The position numbers and the translations under genes are program-made. Shown in pieces: positions 35,217-46,581 of a DNA stretch of 64,000 nucleotides. The DNA is from Sarcophilus harrisii (Eukaryota; Chordata; Mammalia; Dasyuromorphia; Dasyuridae). The notes beneath the pieces were generated by a model. The model made no database searches and was not told the origin of the DNA. It saw nothing but the letters and a program-made list of their open reading frames with translations. How positions within the stretch are numbered: position 1 is the first letter of the stretch; the number at the start of each line of letters is the position of its first letter. The stretch covers positions 4,693,762-4,757,761 of the forward strand of contig NC_045432.1 of NCBI RefSeq assembly GCF_902635505.1, written 5' to 3'.

Positions 35217-35770
35217 TGCATCCAGCTGATAAAATGCAAACATTTATTTTCTCCTTCCAAGTCTTGTCTCTTTCCTTAGGCCCGGGTAGCTCAGAGGCCT
35301 ATCTCTCTGCTTGGTTCCAAGAGCTCTTGCAGATTGTCCCTTGCTTCTACCTCTGCTCTCTCTCCTTGGTTCTAAGAGCTCTTGCAGCTTTGTCCTTTGC
35401 CTTTGCTTTCTTCAGCCTCCAGATGGAATGAATCTCTCTTGCCTCCAAGAGAGGGCTTCTCCTCCACTAAACTGACGCTCCCTTCTCCAATCTAATTCAG
35501 CTGAACTCTTCTCTCAATGTTTTCAACTCAACCCCCGAGAGAGCCTCTGTCTGTAAACAGACAGTCTGTTTACAGACAGAGGCTCTCTCGGGGGTTGAGT
35601 GCTCTCTGGCCCTGAGAGCTTCAAGGGAGGTGTGAATTTGGATATCTCATACTAAACTCTGAAATCTCCCAAACGTGTGAGCTCCAGTGAGTACAGGTGT
35701 GAACACAAGCATTGTTTCTCAGTTCCATTTAGAACCTTGTTTCAAGTTGAGTTAACACTAGGATTCCAAA
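35217..35770 (-). mobile_element. Solo LTR fossil containing a 75-bp palindrome
   Basis: In minus orientation it shares long stretches with the LTR at 46582-47257, including 'agctcttggaaccaagcaga' and 'gataggcctctg'. Its far end is approximate. The palindrome at 35526-35600 replaces a much smaller hairpin of the relative. Confidence 0.7.
35526..35600. repeat. Perfect palindrome: 37-bp arms, 1-nt centre
   Basis: Each arm runs between actcaaccccc and ggggttgagt at the outer ends and meets at position 35563. No mismatch was found when the arms were compared base by base. Confidence 0.95.
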
Positions 35771-36943
35771 ATCTCTCCACATCACCTGGCGATTATCTAA
35801 AAATAGTGGAGCTGCTCGCATTGGACACTGCTCTTCTGATGGGTTATAAAACCTGTCTGCTGGAGCCCGTGCATCTTTATCATCACACAAATAGTTGTAT
35901 CAATACCCAATTATTCTTACATCATTTTAGAAATATTTAAGGACCTTATTTCATACAAGCATGTGTACATATGCATATGTACATCCACATCAACATATAC
36001 ACACATATATATGCATATACACGCATAGTAACAGGCAGAAGACTAGGTCAAGTACTCATTTGTTCAAGATACAACTATATATTTTAGACTGAAAACAGCA
36101 AGTTCTTATACTGTGCTCATATCTTCTATAGAAAATTGGTTCTGACTATAGGAAAAAAAAAGATATAAAAGGAAAAGGAAGCACATGATTATAACAGCAT
36201 CAAACTGGTCCTGCAGCCTTAAGATCGAAGGCACATGTGTGCCAGAATAAAGCACTCAGCTCTGTTTGACTTCAGATAAGAGTCACAATTGTTAACCAAA
36301 CATGCAGTAACAATTCCACCTCATATCCAGACTCAGGAATCATCAGGTGGGAAATAAGCCTAATCACAGAACCACAACTGACAAATTGAATGAGGAGGAT
36401 CTCGTGTTAATCCAAGCCAAAATTTGTCCTCCCATCTTTTGTCCAGATAACACACCTTCACATGTTATATAGTTCAGGATCACATTCTTGTGACTAATTG
36501 TGGTATTTCTCTCAAATGGTGAGTTCATGAACCATCAAGCAATCACAGCTGAATTCAAAACTCAAAACAGTATCAAGGGGTCCTAAGAGATTTTATCTCA
36601 AATAGTAAATGTCATCATTAGAAATTCACGTGGATTCAGCTTTAAAGGATCCTAAATAATACCCCAAATAATAGGTATTGACCATAACCTCACATTGATA
36701 ACAGTAAGAAATTACCCACAGATAATACTTGATATCTAAGTAGATGGTTTTACATTATAATATTAGACAAATGGTTTTGCTAAATATAAAGTACTATTAT
36801 CAAAATGCTTTTAAAGATGGGAACATCTTTTAAGATAACTCAGTAGAAGTAATTAAACTGGCGTTATCACAATAACAAACTTCACCAGGACTCGTACCCA
36901 TAAGGGATTTCATTTAACATCTTTCACTTTTTTCCTTCTTTTC
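35771..36943. other. No recognisable gene; short AT/CA-rich tract
   Basis: The stretch holds an alternating TATG/CATA tract at about 35955-36030 and otherwise unassigned AT-rich sequence. Confidence 0.4.
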
Positions 36944-37035
36944 TGTTGGAATCTTTACTAAAGTGTTAAGACATTTCTTTACAAAGTGTTAAAGACATTG
37001 GAGTTAAGTTAAACTTAGAGGTAAAGATTCCAACA
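36944..37035. mobile_element. 92-bp mini-element with 15-bp inverted ends and 6-bp target duplication
   Basis: The ends tgttggaatctttac and gtaaagattccaaca are perfect inverted repeats. The flanks repeat cttttc exactly (36938-36943 and 37036-37041). The left half resembles the 5' end of the LTR at 46582. Confidence 0.85.
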
Positions 37036-37619
37036 CTTTTCTAATTTAAATTAATCCTGATATAAAGAACAATCATTAAAATCCCTTGTATTTAATAAAA
37101 AGACTTCAAGATTCTCATTAAACCTAATTCTTGTTTGGGAATTTAATCAGCCATGACAATTGCATTTTCCAAGGCTGATTACCTATACCATCTTGCAATA
37201 TGGTTTTAAGATGCCTGACGACTTTATAAATAAGGGGAATCAAAAATGATCCTAGACAAATGCATGAACTTGCTGCTCCTGACTGCACACTCTATGTGTT
37301 CTCAGAGTGGCCCACAGGCTATGCTCTTTGATACTTTAAATAGACTAATTCTGTTGCATACTCTCATACCTAAGGTAAAGTCCTTTCAGTAAGCAGCAAT
37401 CACCAATTTTATTTTTTAACCTTATGACAATTCCAAAAAACAGAATTAAGAATCTTACAACTTTCATAAGTGATGGCAAATTTGTCTGATCTCTAACTTC
37501 CTTCAAACTTATGAGCAAAAGTGAAAAAAATCCAATTCCTTAAATTGCAGTTATAAAACATTATAAAACAGGGTTGTCAAGACTGATAAAATAGCGTAAG
37601 AGGGTTCAAGCAAACTTTG

Positions 37620-37952
37620 TTTTCTTTTAGTTATTCAGTTCATGACATTCAGGTTGCTGGATGACAAGCAAAATCAGGATTCTACAGTCTCAGAAAGAAC
37701 CCATTCCATAGCATTTTGTATTTACTGAGTGTCATCACTCAGTAGTAGACCCAAGGCAAGATTTTATTTTTCTTTTCTTCAAGTTATTGTAGCTTGGGGA
37801 GTTCTAAGAAAGATTTAGGCTTCCCTCTCCTGTTCCCTTAATTATCACTTTTCTTAGATGAAAAAAACAACACAATCATTAAAATTCAAATAATATATAA
37901 TCTATCACAAAAAAGAAAAGGAGCTTCTAACTTCCAATCACATTTCCAGTTC

Positions 37953-38007
<55 letters not shown>

Positions 38008-39740
38008 AAAAGGTTAAAGAACAAGTGACCAGCACTGATCTTTAATTTATACAACTTCTGAATTTTAGCTAAATATTACAATAAAACCTTTTGATAGGTT
38101 CCAAATTCACTCAGAAATTTTTTTAAGCAGGAAAGGATTTAAATGCCAGTCCTTATTTCAGAGTGTAGCCTTCTCTCTGGAATTTTCCTCCCCAATACTC
38201 CCCAAAACTGCCTGTTTCTTTCCCTTTTCAATCCACCCAACCCTCGTGGGAAGGCTGCTAGAAAGGTACAGAAAGAGACTCTTTCCTCCATGCAATTTTA
38301 CATAAAGTTCTATAAACCTACCAAATTGTCACCAATCGCCAAGGGTTTAGCTGCCCTGATTTGATGATAATTTGCTGACCTTGCTATTACATCATTTCCC
38401 AGAAACAGTAAGCCTCAAAAAATGTTTCTTCTTTGCATATAATAGATACTCATGATCACTATTACAAAAGAATATTGCACCAGAAGTGCAAGCTATAAAA
38501 ATAATTCCGTAGAAAAGTAAAGGAAAAAAAAAATCTGCAAAGAGACAAACAATAGAAAACATGTCACTCTTTGCAGATGATATAATTGTTTACTGAGAGT
38601 ACTCTAAAGAGTTAACGAAACATGTAAATGAAACACAATAACTACAGAAAGAAGGGAAGATGTAAACAACACAAGAAAGTTAACAGCATTCTGTAAGTTA
38701 TCAGGAGAGAATGGTGAATTCTATTGACACTAACTACAGGTACTATAAAATAACTGGAAGTCTACTTGCCAAAGTATGGAAAGGAACTGAATGAATACAG
38801 TTCACAAATAAGAGCAGATCTAAATAAATGGAGAAATATAAATTGCTCACTTGTAGGCCAAATCCATACCTAAAGATGATAATAATATCTAAATTAATTA
38901 ACTAGCACAGGGCAATAAAAATCAAAATACCTAAGGTTTTGTTGAGATAGTTAAAAAAAAAAAGTAACAAAATTCATCTGGATGAATAAAGACTGAAGAG
39001 ATCAAGGAAATTAATGGGGAAAATGGGAAGAAAGGGGGCCTAGCAGTAGCAGATTCTTAAACTACCATTTTAAAGCCAGTATCATTAAAAATGTATCACT
39101 GGAAAAGAAACAGAAACACTGATCTTTGGAACTAATTAGCTACAAAATAATCGGGAGCAAAAGAGCAAAGTATCCACTTGTTTGAGAAACCAAATGATCT
39201 TGGCTATGGGAGAATTCACCATGAAATAAAAATTGTTAGGGAAACTGGCAAGTGGCCTAGCAGAACCTCAGGTCGGAACATTTCCCAGAAAAGACAATCA
39301 GGCTGAAAATGTGTATGGACTTAAAGGATAACTTCATAAAGAGAGGCGCATGGAAAAAATGAACTGCAAGTTGTGTAAACAGGGGAGGAAGTCAGGAAAA
39401 AGCAAAAGACAGTGTCAATGGAGACAAAACAGGCAATTTTGATTATATAAAATTAAGAAGTTTTTCTCCAAGTAAAATCAATGCAGTTAAAACTGGAAGA
39501 CAAGTGAGAAGTTGGGGGGAGCTAAATAGTCAATAACTCTTTTAAGTGAATCATTCTGCAGATACTTTATATAATGTAATTTACCCATGACTGTGGAACA
39601 GGGCAGGAGAATATGCTACCATGGAGGAGGGGCTGTCACATGGGTCAAGGATGGGGACTGGATACAAGGAATCAAGAGCAGGAGGAGCACATCTGTGCAG
39701 GGACCAGTTACAGGAGAGCTTGGCTAGAGCTGAAAGATAG
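37620..39740. repeat. Composite duplicated block C2 (partner 23420-26140)
   Basis: It contains the same non-coding lead, the same decayed L1 RT part (38565-39530, including a 'ctctttgcagatgatataat' FADD-type word) and the same trailing sequence as C1. It lacks the LTR and nested L1 of C1. Confidence 0.75.
37955..38003. repeat. (CA)n microsatellite
   Basis: About 24 perfect units in block C2. Confidence 0.97.
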
Positions 39741-40461
39741 ACCATGGCAGGAGGCACGGGCAGGGAAACCTGTGGGATGGGATGGACATGGTGCCCCAAT
39801 GAGGATGGACAAAATGCCCAAATGCAAGGACCAAACTCTCAGGTGGATGGGCCCACTGAAACCAAGATCTCCTCCCTCAGCACTGGAAGTCATAAGGCAA
39901 ATGCAGATCCATCAGTGGTGCTGGCTATCTCTCTGCAGATCTGTTCTGCTTTCTGCTGGAGAATGTTTTTGATGGTTTGGAGGGGGGGATTGGGGAGAGG
40001 AGGGTGCCGATCTGAGGGGCAGGAGCAGAAAGAGATCCCAGTATTAATTGGTACAGTTGAAATATGTGGTTTTGGCAATGCAGGTTTCTTGGAGAATTCC
40101 TTACATAGTCAAATTCACATAAGGTGAACTGACATAAAACAACATGTATCTGTACTCCTTTCTGTTCCCATTGGGTTTTCTCCAGAGGTTTTTTATATCT
40201 AAATTTTCTAAGATTCTATTACTCTTCTTGATTTCTTTCTAGTTTATTTTATAGTTGCATTTATCTAGCTCTCAGAGGGAAAAGATGAGGTCTTCCACTA
40301 CTATACTTTTACTGTCTGCTTCTTCCTGTAATTCATTAAAATTTTCCTTGGAGAATTTGAATCCTATGCCATTGTGCACATATTGCTTTATCCCCAAATT
40401 TTATTCCATTGTCTGGAGCTCCTTTGGTCAAGATTTAGATTCTATGCTAACCTCTTTTAAT
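39741..40461. other. Unassigned
   Basis: Overlapping frames at 39613-39972 and 39744-40127 are in unrelated phases and show no recognisable protein. The 40140-40460 part looks like reverse-oriented LINE-derived sequence. Confidence 0.35.
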
Positions 40462-41308
40462 CATGGCTATTTTTGCTTTGGCTTTTTTTTCCCCTGATAT
40501 CATGTGTGCTACTGTTTCATTTTTTTCATGTAGGACCTAATAGTTTCTGCTCCAGTCCCCTAAAATTTAATTCTGGTTCTCTCTTTAGTTCAACTGTGTT
40601 TTTTTTGTAAAATCAATGAATAAATAAACATTGTTAAATTCCTGCTTCTAATTCATTTTGCTACTCCCTTCCATTTTATGAGTGAGTTCTTCCCATTCAC
40701 TCAGTCATGATTATGCATTTCCCTCCATGCTATTTACCTCTGTTTCTTGTTCTCTCTCTCTTTTTATCCTGTCCCCTCTCTAATTTCTGTTTTGGATGAC
40801 CATTGGATTTTTTAGCTACCCAAAATTTGCCAATACTTTTTCTTTCCCTTTTCCAATTTTCCTACTTTGCTGTAGGGCAAAATACATTTTATGACCAATT
40901 GAATGGTCCATATAGATATAGATATTTTCCCTCTTTGAACAAATTTTGATGAGAAAGAGATTCAAGCAATGGTGTCTTCCCTCCCTTACTACCATCTCTT
41001 TCCACTCTAAGATAAAACTTCTTCCTTGCTTGCCTGTTTATGAGATCTTCCCCCCATTCTTTCTTTCCATTCTACCATCTCCCAGGTCATCGATATTTCT
41101 CACCTGTCCATATATTTTACATTATCCACAACTAAATGTCTCATTCTGAAGCCCTCTTTCTAGGTACAATCCTTCTACCTGCTCTAGTATTGATAAAATT
41201 TGTAGGAGACATGTTTATCATCTTCCCTTTCAAAAGAGTACCCAGTTTAACATTATGGAGTTACTTATGATGTCTCTATCATATTTACCTTTGAATGCTT
41301 CTCTTGAC

Positions 41309-42037
41309 TCATTTGAAAGTCACCACTTGTCTTTTCTTCAGGAATGCTTCAGCGGCCTCTGTTTCATTAAATGTCCTATTTTTCTCTTGCTGGGCTTTCC
41401 CAGAGAGGAAGCCCATAGTAAGTGGACGGTCCCCAGAAAGAGTGTCTCCTGCCACAAAGATTTTGTCCGCTGAGTGTTCTGAGTCTCGATGTGTTTCCAT
41501 AGAGAGCAATCCTGAAGCAACTGGTGTAAGAAAGACACTGGGAAGGTCTTCTGGGCAAAGGAACCAACCTTTATTAAGGGAAACAAGGTGAGGTCTTAGA
41601 TCGTATTGGACAGAAAATAGAGCCATCCTTGTTTCTCTGAAAGATTGGTTTCTTTGCCCAGAAGGCCTTCCCAGTCTCTCTCTTACACCAAAATGTTCCC
41701 AGAGAGTTTCTCCTGCCACAAGTGTCTTTTCCTCTGAATGTTCTGAGAGTACATGTATTTTCCCAGAGAGTGAGCATGTAGTAACTGGAAGGTTGTTAGA
41801 GAAGGTGTCTCCCCACATAAGTATCTCATCCACAGAGTATTCTGATGCTAGATGTGCTTCCCCAGAGAGTAAGCCTGTAGTAAGTGAAATGTTCTCAGAA
41901 AGTCTGTCTCTAACCACAATTGCCTTTTCTTCCAAGTGTTCAGACATTCGATGTGCTTCAATAGAGAGCAAGGCTGTAGTAAGTGGAGTGTTCCCAGAAA
42001 GATTGTCTCCCACCACAGATATCTTTTCCTCTCTCAC
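41309..42037 (-). CDS. Unrecognised 242-codon frame through the 99-bp array (doubtful gene)
   Basis: The frame repeats a 33-residue unit with wording such as GDTLSxNxPLTT, LLSGEAH, SEHSEEK. I do not recognise it as a protein family; it has no Cys/His pattern and is not a zinc finger. Because the unit is 99 bp, any stop-free frame stays open along the array, and the plus strand is also open over much of it (41793-42053). In the duplicate the minus frame is interrupted (115 codons at 50791-51138). No promoter or splice context is visible. Coding status is therefore doubtful. Confidence 0.2.
   Translation of the reverse strand: MREEKISVVGDNLSGNTPLTTALLSIEAHRMSEHLEEKAIVVRDRLSENISLTTGLLSGEAHLASEYSVDEILMWGDTFSNNLPVTTCSLSGKIHVLSEHSEEKTLVAGETLWEHFGVRERLGRPSGQRNQSFRETRMALFSVQYDLRPHLVSLNKGWFLCPEDLPSVFLTPVASGLLSMETHRDSEHSADKIFVAGDTLSGDRPLTMGFLSGKAQQEKNRTFNETEAAEAFLKKRQVVTFK
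41401..42035. repeat. 99-bp tandem array (about five units) interrupted by a hairpin
   Basis: Units with the common words ccacaa, cctctgagtgttc, cagagagtaagcctgtagtaa recur at 99-bp spacing (41805, 41904 and 42003 mark successive starts). A long inverted repeat splits the array at 41522-41690. Confidence 0.9.
41522..41690. repeat. Imperfect inverted repeat, arms about 65 bp, loop about 38 nt
   Basis: The left arm (41522-41588) and right arm (41627-41690) pair with roughly 85% identity. Outer ends are tggtgtaag and cttacacca. The structure is kept in the duplicate at 50739-50908. Confidence 0.88.
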
Positions 42038-42275
42038 TATATATTTGTGTTGATTTTTTCCTTCCTAAAACACAAAATACCACTTGTCACATGTAATGAT
42101 TCTCAGGAAGCAAAGGAAGATGGAGGGATACGTAAAATAATGTGATGTAAAAAAAAGAAAAGAAAAGAAAACAGAAAACATCCTTGAACATTTTTAAATG
42201 AGGGCAAGAATCTGAAGGGTATTAATGAAGAGGTGGAAAGGAAGAACAAAAAGGATTTAGTCGTGCAGAAAAATT

Positions 42276-42954
42276 AGCCTTACAGTATACAGAAAATCAG
42301 ACACCGAGGAAGACCTGAGATGTATCTTTGCATCAGTTGTAGAGGCGGAACTCCAAGCTGGCTCCTCTAATTCTATATCCACCAATCTTGCCTCTGAAAT
42401 TGTGGTCTCTTCCCAAACAAAGCCTCCCCTGCAAGTCTCTTATGTGTGTGCTCTATCTGCTGCCTCAGTTGTCTTGTCACCCGGTTTTTACTTCAAGATA
42501 CCAAATGGGTGCAGAGACCCCAGAGTGGTGGTGGGAGCTGTCTGAAGTCACACAGCAAGCTAGTGTCCACAGCATGTATGGTAGGATGTCAACCCAGATT
42601 TTCCCCACTCAAAATTGAGCAGTTTGGCCATTGGGGACTCTTATTCTCCATCTCCCTGGTGTACCCTTGTTTCTCTAGGTGTTATAGGACTAGAAGAATG
42701 AGGGGAAACTTTCTTTTTCATGTGTCATTTCTAAAAAAACTATCCAGTTTCACCTCATGAACGTCCAACAGCCACTTGTTGCCCTGAATTCATGTCTTTG
42801 GCAGAATTCCTGACTACACCCTAGGCTTTCTCTATCGCTTCAGCACCAAAGACCTTGGAAAGCTCTGCCAGGCCAGCGTGTTCCCTGCAATCCACCTGCT
42901 GTAGGAACACTCACCTCTGCATCAGAGGGACCCCAAGGGGACATGAAAGCACAA
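42276..42954. other. Unassigned; part similar to 62995-63190
   Basis: The words 'atgtatctttgcatcag', 'gtgtgtgctctatctgctgc' and 'accaaatgg' recur in order near the right end of the window, indicating a dispersed repeat or small duplication. Confidence 0.45.
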
Positions 42955-43120
42955 CCATGGGCAGCTGGGTGGCTCAGTGGATAGAGCACTGGGCCCAGGA
43001 ATACTCTTCAAGAATTCAAATCTGGGCTCAGACACGTATTAGCTGTGGAATCCTGGGCAAATCACTTAACACTTTTTACTTCAGTTCTTCATCTGTAAAA
43101 TAACTTGGAGAAGGAAATGG
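42955..43120 (+). repeat. tRNA-derived marsupial SINE
   Basis: It begins 'gggcagctgggtggctcagt' and continues through 'ttcaaatctgggctcagaca' and 'cttcatctgtaaaataactt'. This is the clearest marsupial-diagnostic SINE in the window. Confidence 0.92.
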
Positions 43121-43804
43121 TCCTTTTCCCAACAGCTCTTTTATCCTCAATTCTTACCACCTCCTCCTGTTATCCCGAACTCTTTAGGTGTTTGCTTCTT
43201 AGTTCCTTTTTTGCCTCATTTTTTCACATTACCTGCTTCTTCCCCTTTTGCACCCTCAAGTAAATTCCTCCTCCTAAGACCATAACAAGGCCTCCCTCAT
43301 TGCCTTTTTATATCTTTCCTCCCTCCACCTCCTCTCCCATCCTCTGAAGACTCTTTAATTCTTGAGACTACAAGGTTTAACTTGCCCTTGTTGCCAAAGC
43401 TGTTTGACCCACAGGCATCTCACACTTCCTTTTGTTCCCTTCCCATTTACCATCCCATTTGTGCTCCCACCAATATCACCGATTGGCAGGAGCAACATCA
43501 TTACTTGTTTCTCAGTTGAATTATTAAATTCAAACACGACCTGTCTTGGGAATTGCACCCTAGGTGTTTCTTTTCTAGAAGTCATCTGTGCGTTTGGTTA
43601 CCTGGCATTTCATTAGCTGTCTCAGAAATGTCTGAGGAGTTCTCTGGTATCACTAACTGCATTACACTTCTTGGTTTTTGTTTTTATTTTTTAAAGCTTT
43701 TTGTTTCCAAAACATATGTATGGATAATGTTCTATTCACCCTTATGACCTAGCTGTTATTCTATTATTTCTTGACAGTACATAAGAAATGAATTCAGTGG
43801 GGTT

Positions 43805-44772
43805 TGAAGGAGAGACTTTTAGGGTATTCATTTTCTCCCAAGATGTTTCCCACAGTGACCACTTACCCTCCAGAGACCACCTCACTCGCAGGGTGGGTGA
43901 CTCTCCTCTGGAGCCCCTTCATCAACACCACTTGATGTTTCACTGCTGCCAAAGGTTCTGTCAATCTCACCATGTCTAATGGGACTGTGAAACCTGAGCA
44001 CATTCTCCTTACAAACGATATGGCTTTGATCAGCAGGGGGAGGTAGTACTGTAACCCCAACATCCCCAGTTTTAATTTCATAAGATTTGTGTCTTCCAGA
44101 CTTACCTCAATCATTTTTCACATGGCCTTGCAGGAGGGATAGCATTGCATACCTCAGCCTCTGCAAGGGCCATCTCACCTTTGGATGCTAATTGGGGACA
44201 ATTCACATCCATCTCCCCCTTTATCAGTCAGAAGCTGTTGTGGAAGATGAGTCCTCCATCTCTAGCCCCAAATGAATTTAAATCTCACTTCTTTGGGATG
44301 GGAATGATGGAGTCACAGCATCTGCCCTAGCCCAGATATCCTGTCCCTTTCTCTCAGGAACTTCACTGGACCAACAGGACCCTTTAGTTTTTCCATGCAC
44401 ATGTGGCTGCTGCTTCCGCCCTAGAAGAATCCCTACCATAATCCAATCCCAGGGACATTTCCCACCCATACCTTACCTGAGATTGTCCAAAGGTATGCAC
44501 AACCTTCTGAGATTATCAGATTTCCCTGCTCTGCCCAGTTCTCCCGGACGAGCCCCTAAAAACGGGTAGGTCACAAGTCCACCAACTCCATTAAAAAGAG
44601 AGGTATTTCAAAGTAGAAAACAGAAGCATTTATTTGATCACATCTCAGGAGAACTGGGCATCTCGCCCCACCAGGGGGGACTGGCAGTAATGAGAGGTGG
44701 TGTACAGAAAGCAAAGAGAGGGTTAAGTACCCAAACATAACAAATCTGGTTGGATAGAGCGGGTGCCCTCAC
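43805..44772 (-). mobile_element. ERV fossil, gammaretrovirus-like: LTR, leader and early internal part (copy 2)
   Basis: In minus orientation, an LTR of about 210 bp (44561-44772) is followed by a primer-binding-like stretch at 44541-44560, matching proline tRNA in most positions, then leader and internal sequence to about 43805. It is truncated and broken; no second LTR or complete gene is visible. It abuts the duplicate ATRX-like exon. Confidence 0.75.
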
Positions 44773-45487
44773 ATTGTAGCTATGAACAAGGAAATATTTC
44801 TTACCCAATCCTAACAAAGAAATCTTTTTGTTTTAACATGTTTTTAAACATGTTTTAACATGTTTTTAAACATTCTCCTTTTCTCTTTATTATTTTCCTC
44901 CATCTCTCTAACCAACTTAATTTCTTCATTACTCAGGCAATCTTCCAAGGCCTCCTGAGCATTATGTGTCTCCATTACCATATATTTCATAATTTCACAT
45001 TGACAATCCCTCTCACTTTCACTAAGTTCTGAACAATGGAATGTTTGTTGCAAATGTTTCAGAAAAGTAGCATTTGTTTCTCTCACGTTCTCAATCAATG
45101 ATTTTGCCTTCTCAACCAAGGCTTTTGGAATCAGTAATGTGGGAAAAGGGTATCGTACAGCATCAGAGGAAGGATTATACACTTGATGTGTCTCTTCAGC
45201 ACAACTTCCATGATTTAATTTCTCTGAATGGTCACATGTGTTATCACTCTTTTCACTAACTTTTTCTTTTTAGACTGCTGTTCTAAGTGTGCTAAATTCT
45301 CAAATACACAGTCACATATGGCAACCAAATCCAGTAAAGGTTCTGGCTGACAAATGTAACAACTCCACTTAGTGTTCTTATCCAATCCTTTTGACAACTC
45401 CTTTTTCCCTAGATTGCGCCAAATGCATTTCTTACAAAAAAGCATTATGGCAGAAATCACAAAAAATTAAACTTCTGCCTTCTGCAC
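44773..45487 (-). pseudogene. ATRX-like: Duplicate of the ATRX-like long exon, broken
   Basis: The sequence matches exon 388-1183 and runs slightly further in ATRX-like text (EENNKEKRRMFKNMLKHV) before a short tandem expansion (aacatgttttta units, about 44835-44875) and the ERV. It is not a working exon. The splice acceptor is gone because homology to the first copy stops exactly at the exon edge. An extra T in the run at about 45437 and a 4-bp deletion near 45261 shift the frame. Zinc-finger words such as [16 protein letters not shown] are still legible. It is a partial segmental copy, not a retrocopy, because intron sequence was copied with it. Confidence 0.9.
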
Positions 45488-46581
45488 ACCATTAAACCTA
45501 AAAATTTCTAATTTAGGAGGCCAGATAAAATTATTAGTTTGGAATATATAACTTAGTGGCTCCTGTACATCCTCTAACACTATCTTTATAGGACTGCTTT
45601 ATTTATTGTGTTGCATTTCCAAGTCCCCGATTTCTGTACTTCTCTTTTGGCCCAAGGTTGCACAGTAACTGAGGTCCTTCTGACTCCCAGGGTCAGTGCT
45701 GTATCCACTGTTGTCCTTATTGCCAACAGTTCTTTTAAATCTTCAGTCCCACACTGCTGTGTACATAACTCATTTTCCTTCTTCCTTCTCACCTTCCCAT
45801 TGTTGTTAAAAACAGGAAATTGGTTGGCTTTTCTCCACAACTCATGGCTGTTCTTTCCCCACCCACTATAATTACTCTAAATCTAGATAACCTTAGGTAA
45901 GAGCCTTCTAATTCGTTTTCCTGCTTTAATACAAGTACCTTTTAAAGCCCTACACCATAGAAGTTCCTCTCAAAATCCTAAATTCTAGAGCCTCCCGTTA
46001 TTTCCCATTTATCCCATATATAGTTTGTAAGGACATATTTAATTGCTTGATGACCCCATCTCTCCTTAGATTGTAAACTTTTGAAAGGCAGGGTCTTTGC
46101 CTTTTTATATTTAGTTGTGCCTGGTACACAACAGACCCCTTAGAGTTTACTGACAATCTGTCTTCAACATTCTTTCCAAGTTTTTTACACAACCACCCCT
46201 CTCCACCCCAAGTTATTTTCCCTTTACACTTGAAGTTACATTTCCTCAGTGCTTTTTGCAATGGTCATTCAGAATATTTTCTCCATACTTCTATCTCTTG
46301 GAACTGTCACCTTCAAGGATCAGCTCAAAAGCCATGTCCCTTAAGGTCTAGCTTTCTTATAGGAAATATGCAATGAAGATGATTTTTTAAGATTTAGCAG
46401 AGAATGTAATCACTATTATGCTCGATAATGGCAGGATTCAGTGCATTGAATCAATGGTCCCAGATACAGACTTGGAGGTTGGTAGTGGAACATTGGGTTT
46501 TTATTTTTGTTTCCAGTCATCCAACCTTTTAAAAAAATAATTATGTAGATGACAGGAAAAGAAGCATCATTCTTACTTAAC
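45488..46581. repeat. Segment present in B' only; MIR-family relics
   Basis: About 45640-45715 reads as a MIR core ('aggttgcacagtaactgagg', 'ctgactcccagggtcagtgc'). About 46065-46140 reads as a MIR-type end ('agattgtaaacttttgaaag', 'gtgcctggtacac'). Otherwise unassigned. These relics are ancient, so a deletion in block B is a real alternative to an insertion here. Confidence 0.6.

Larger units (their letters stand above)
40462..42275. repeat. Duplicated block A (partner 49675-51490)
   Basis: The two blocks match at about 90% or better by eye over 1.8 kb in the same orientation. The first kilobase looks like reverse-oriented LINE-derived sequence; the rest is the 99-bp array. Confidence 0.88.

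Noticed and set aside
39613-40127. Overlapping 119- and 127-codon plus-strand frames
   Set aside because: They are in different phases, no protein is recognisable, and the related text in block C1 is not open in the same way.
41309-42037. Degenerate zinc-finger gene
   Set aside because: The period is 33 codons, not 28, and there is no Cys/His pattern.
44773-45487. Processed retrocopy of ATRX
   Set aside because: Intron sequence and the flanking ERV were copied with the exon, so it is a genomic duplication.
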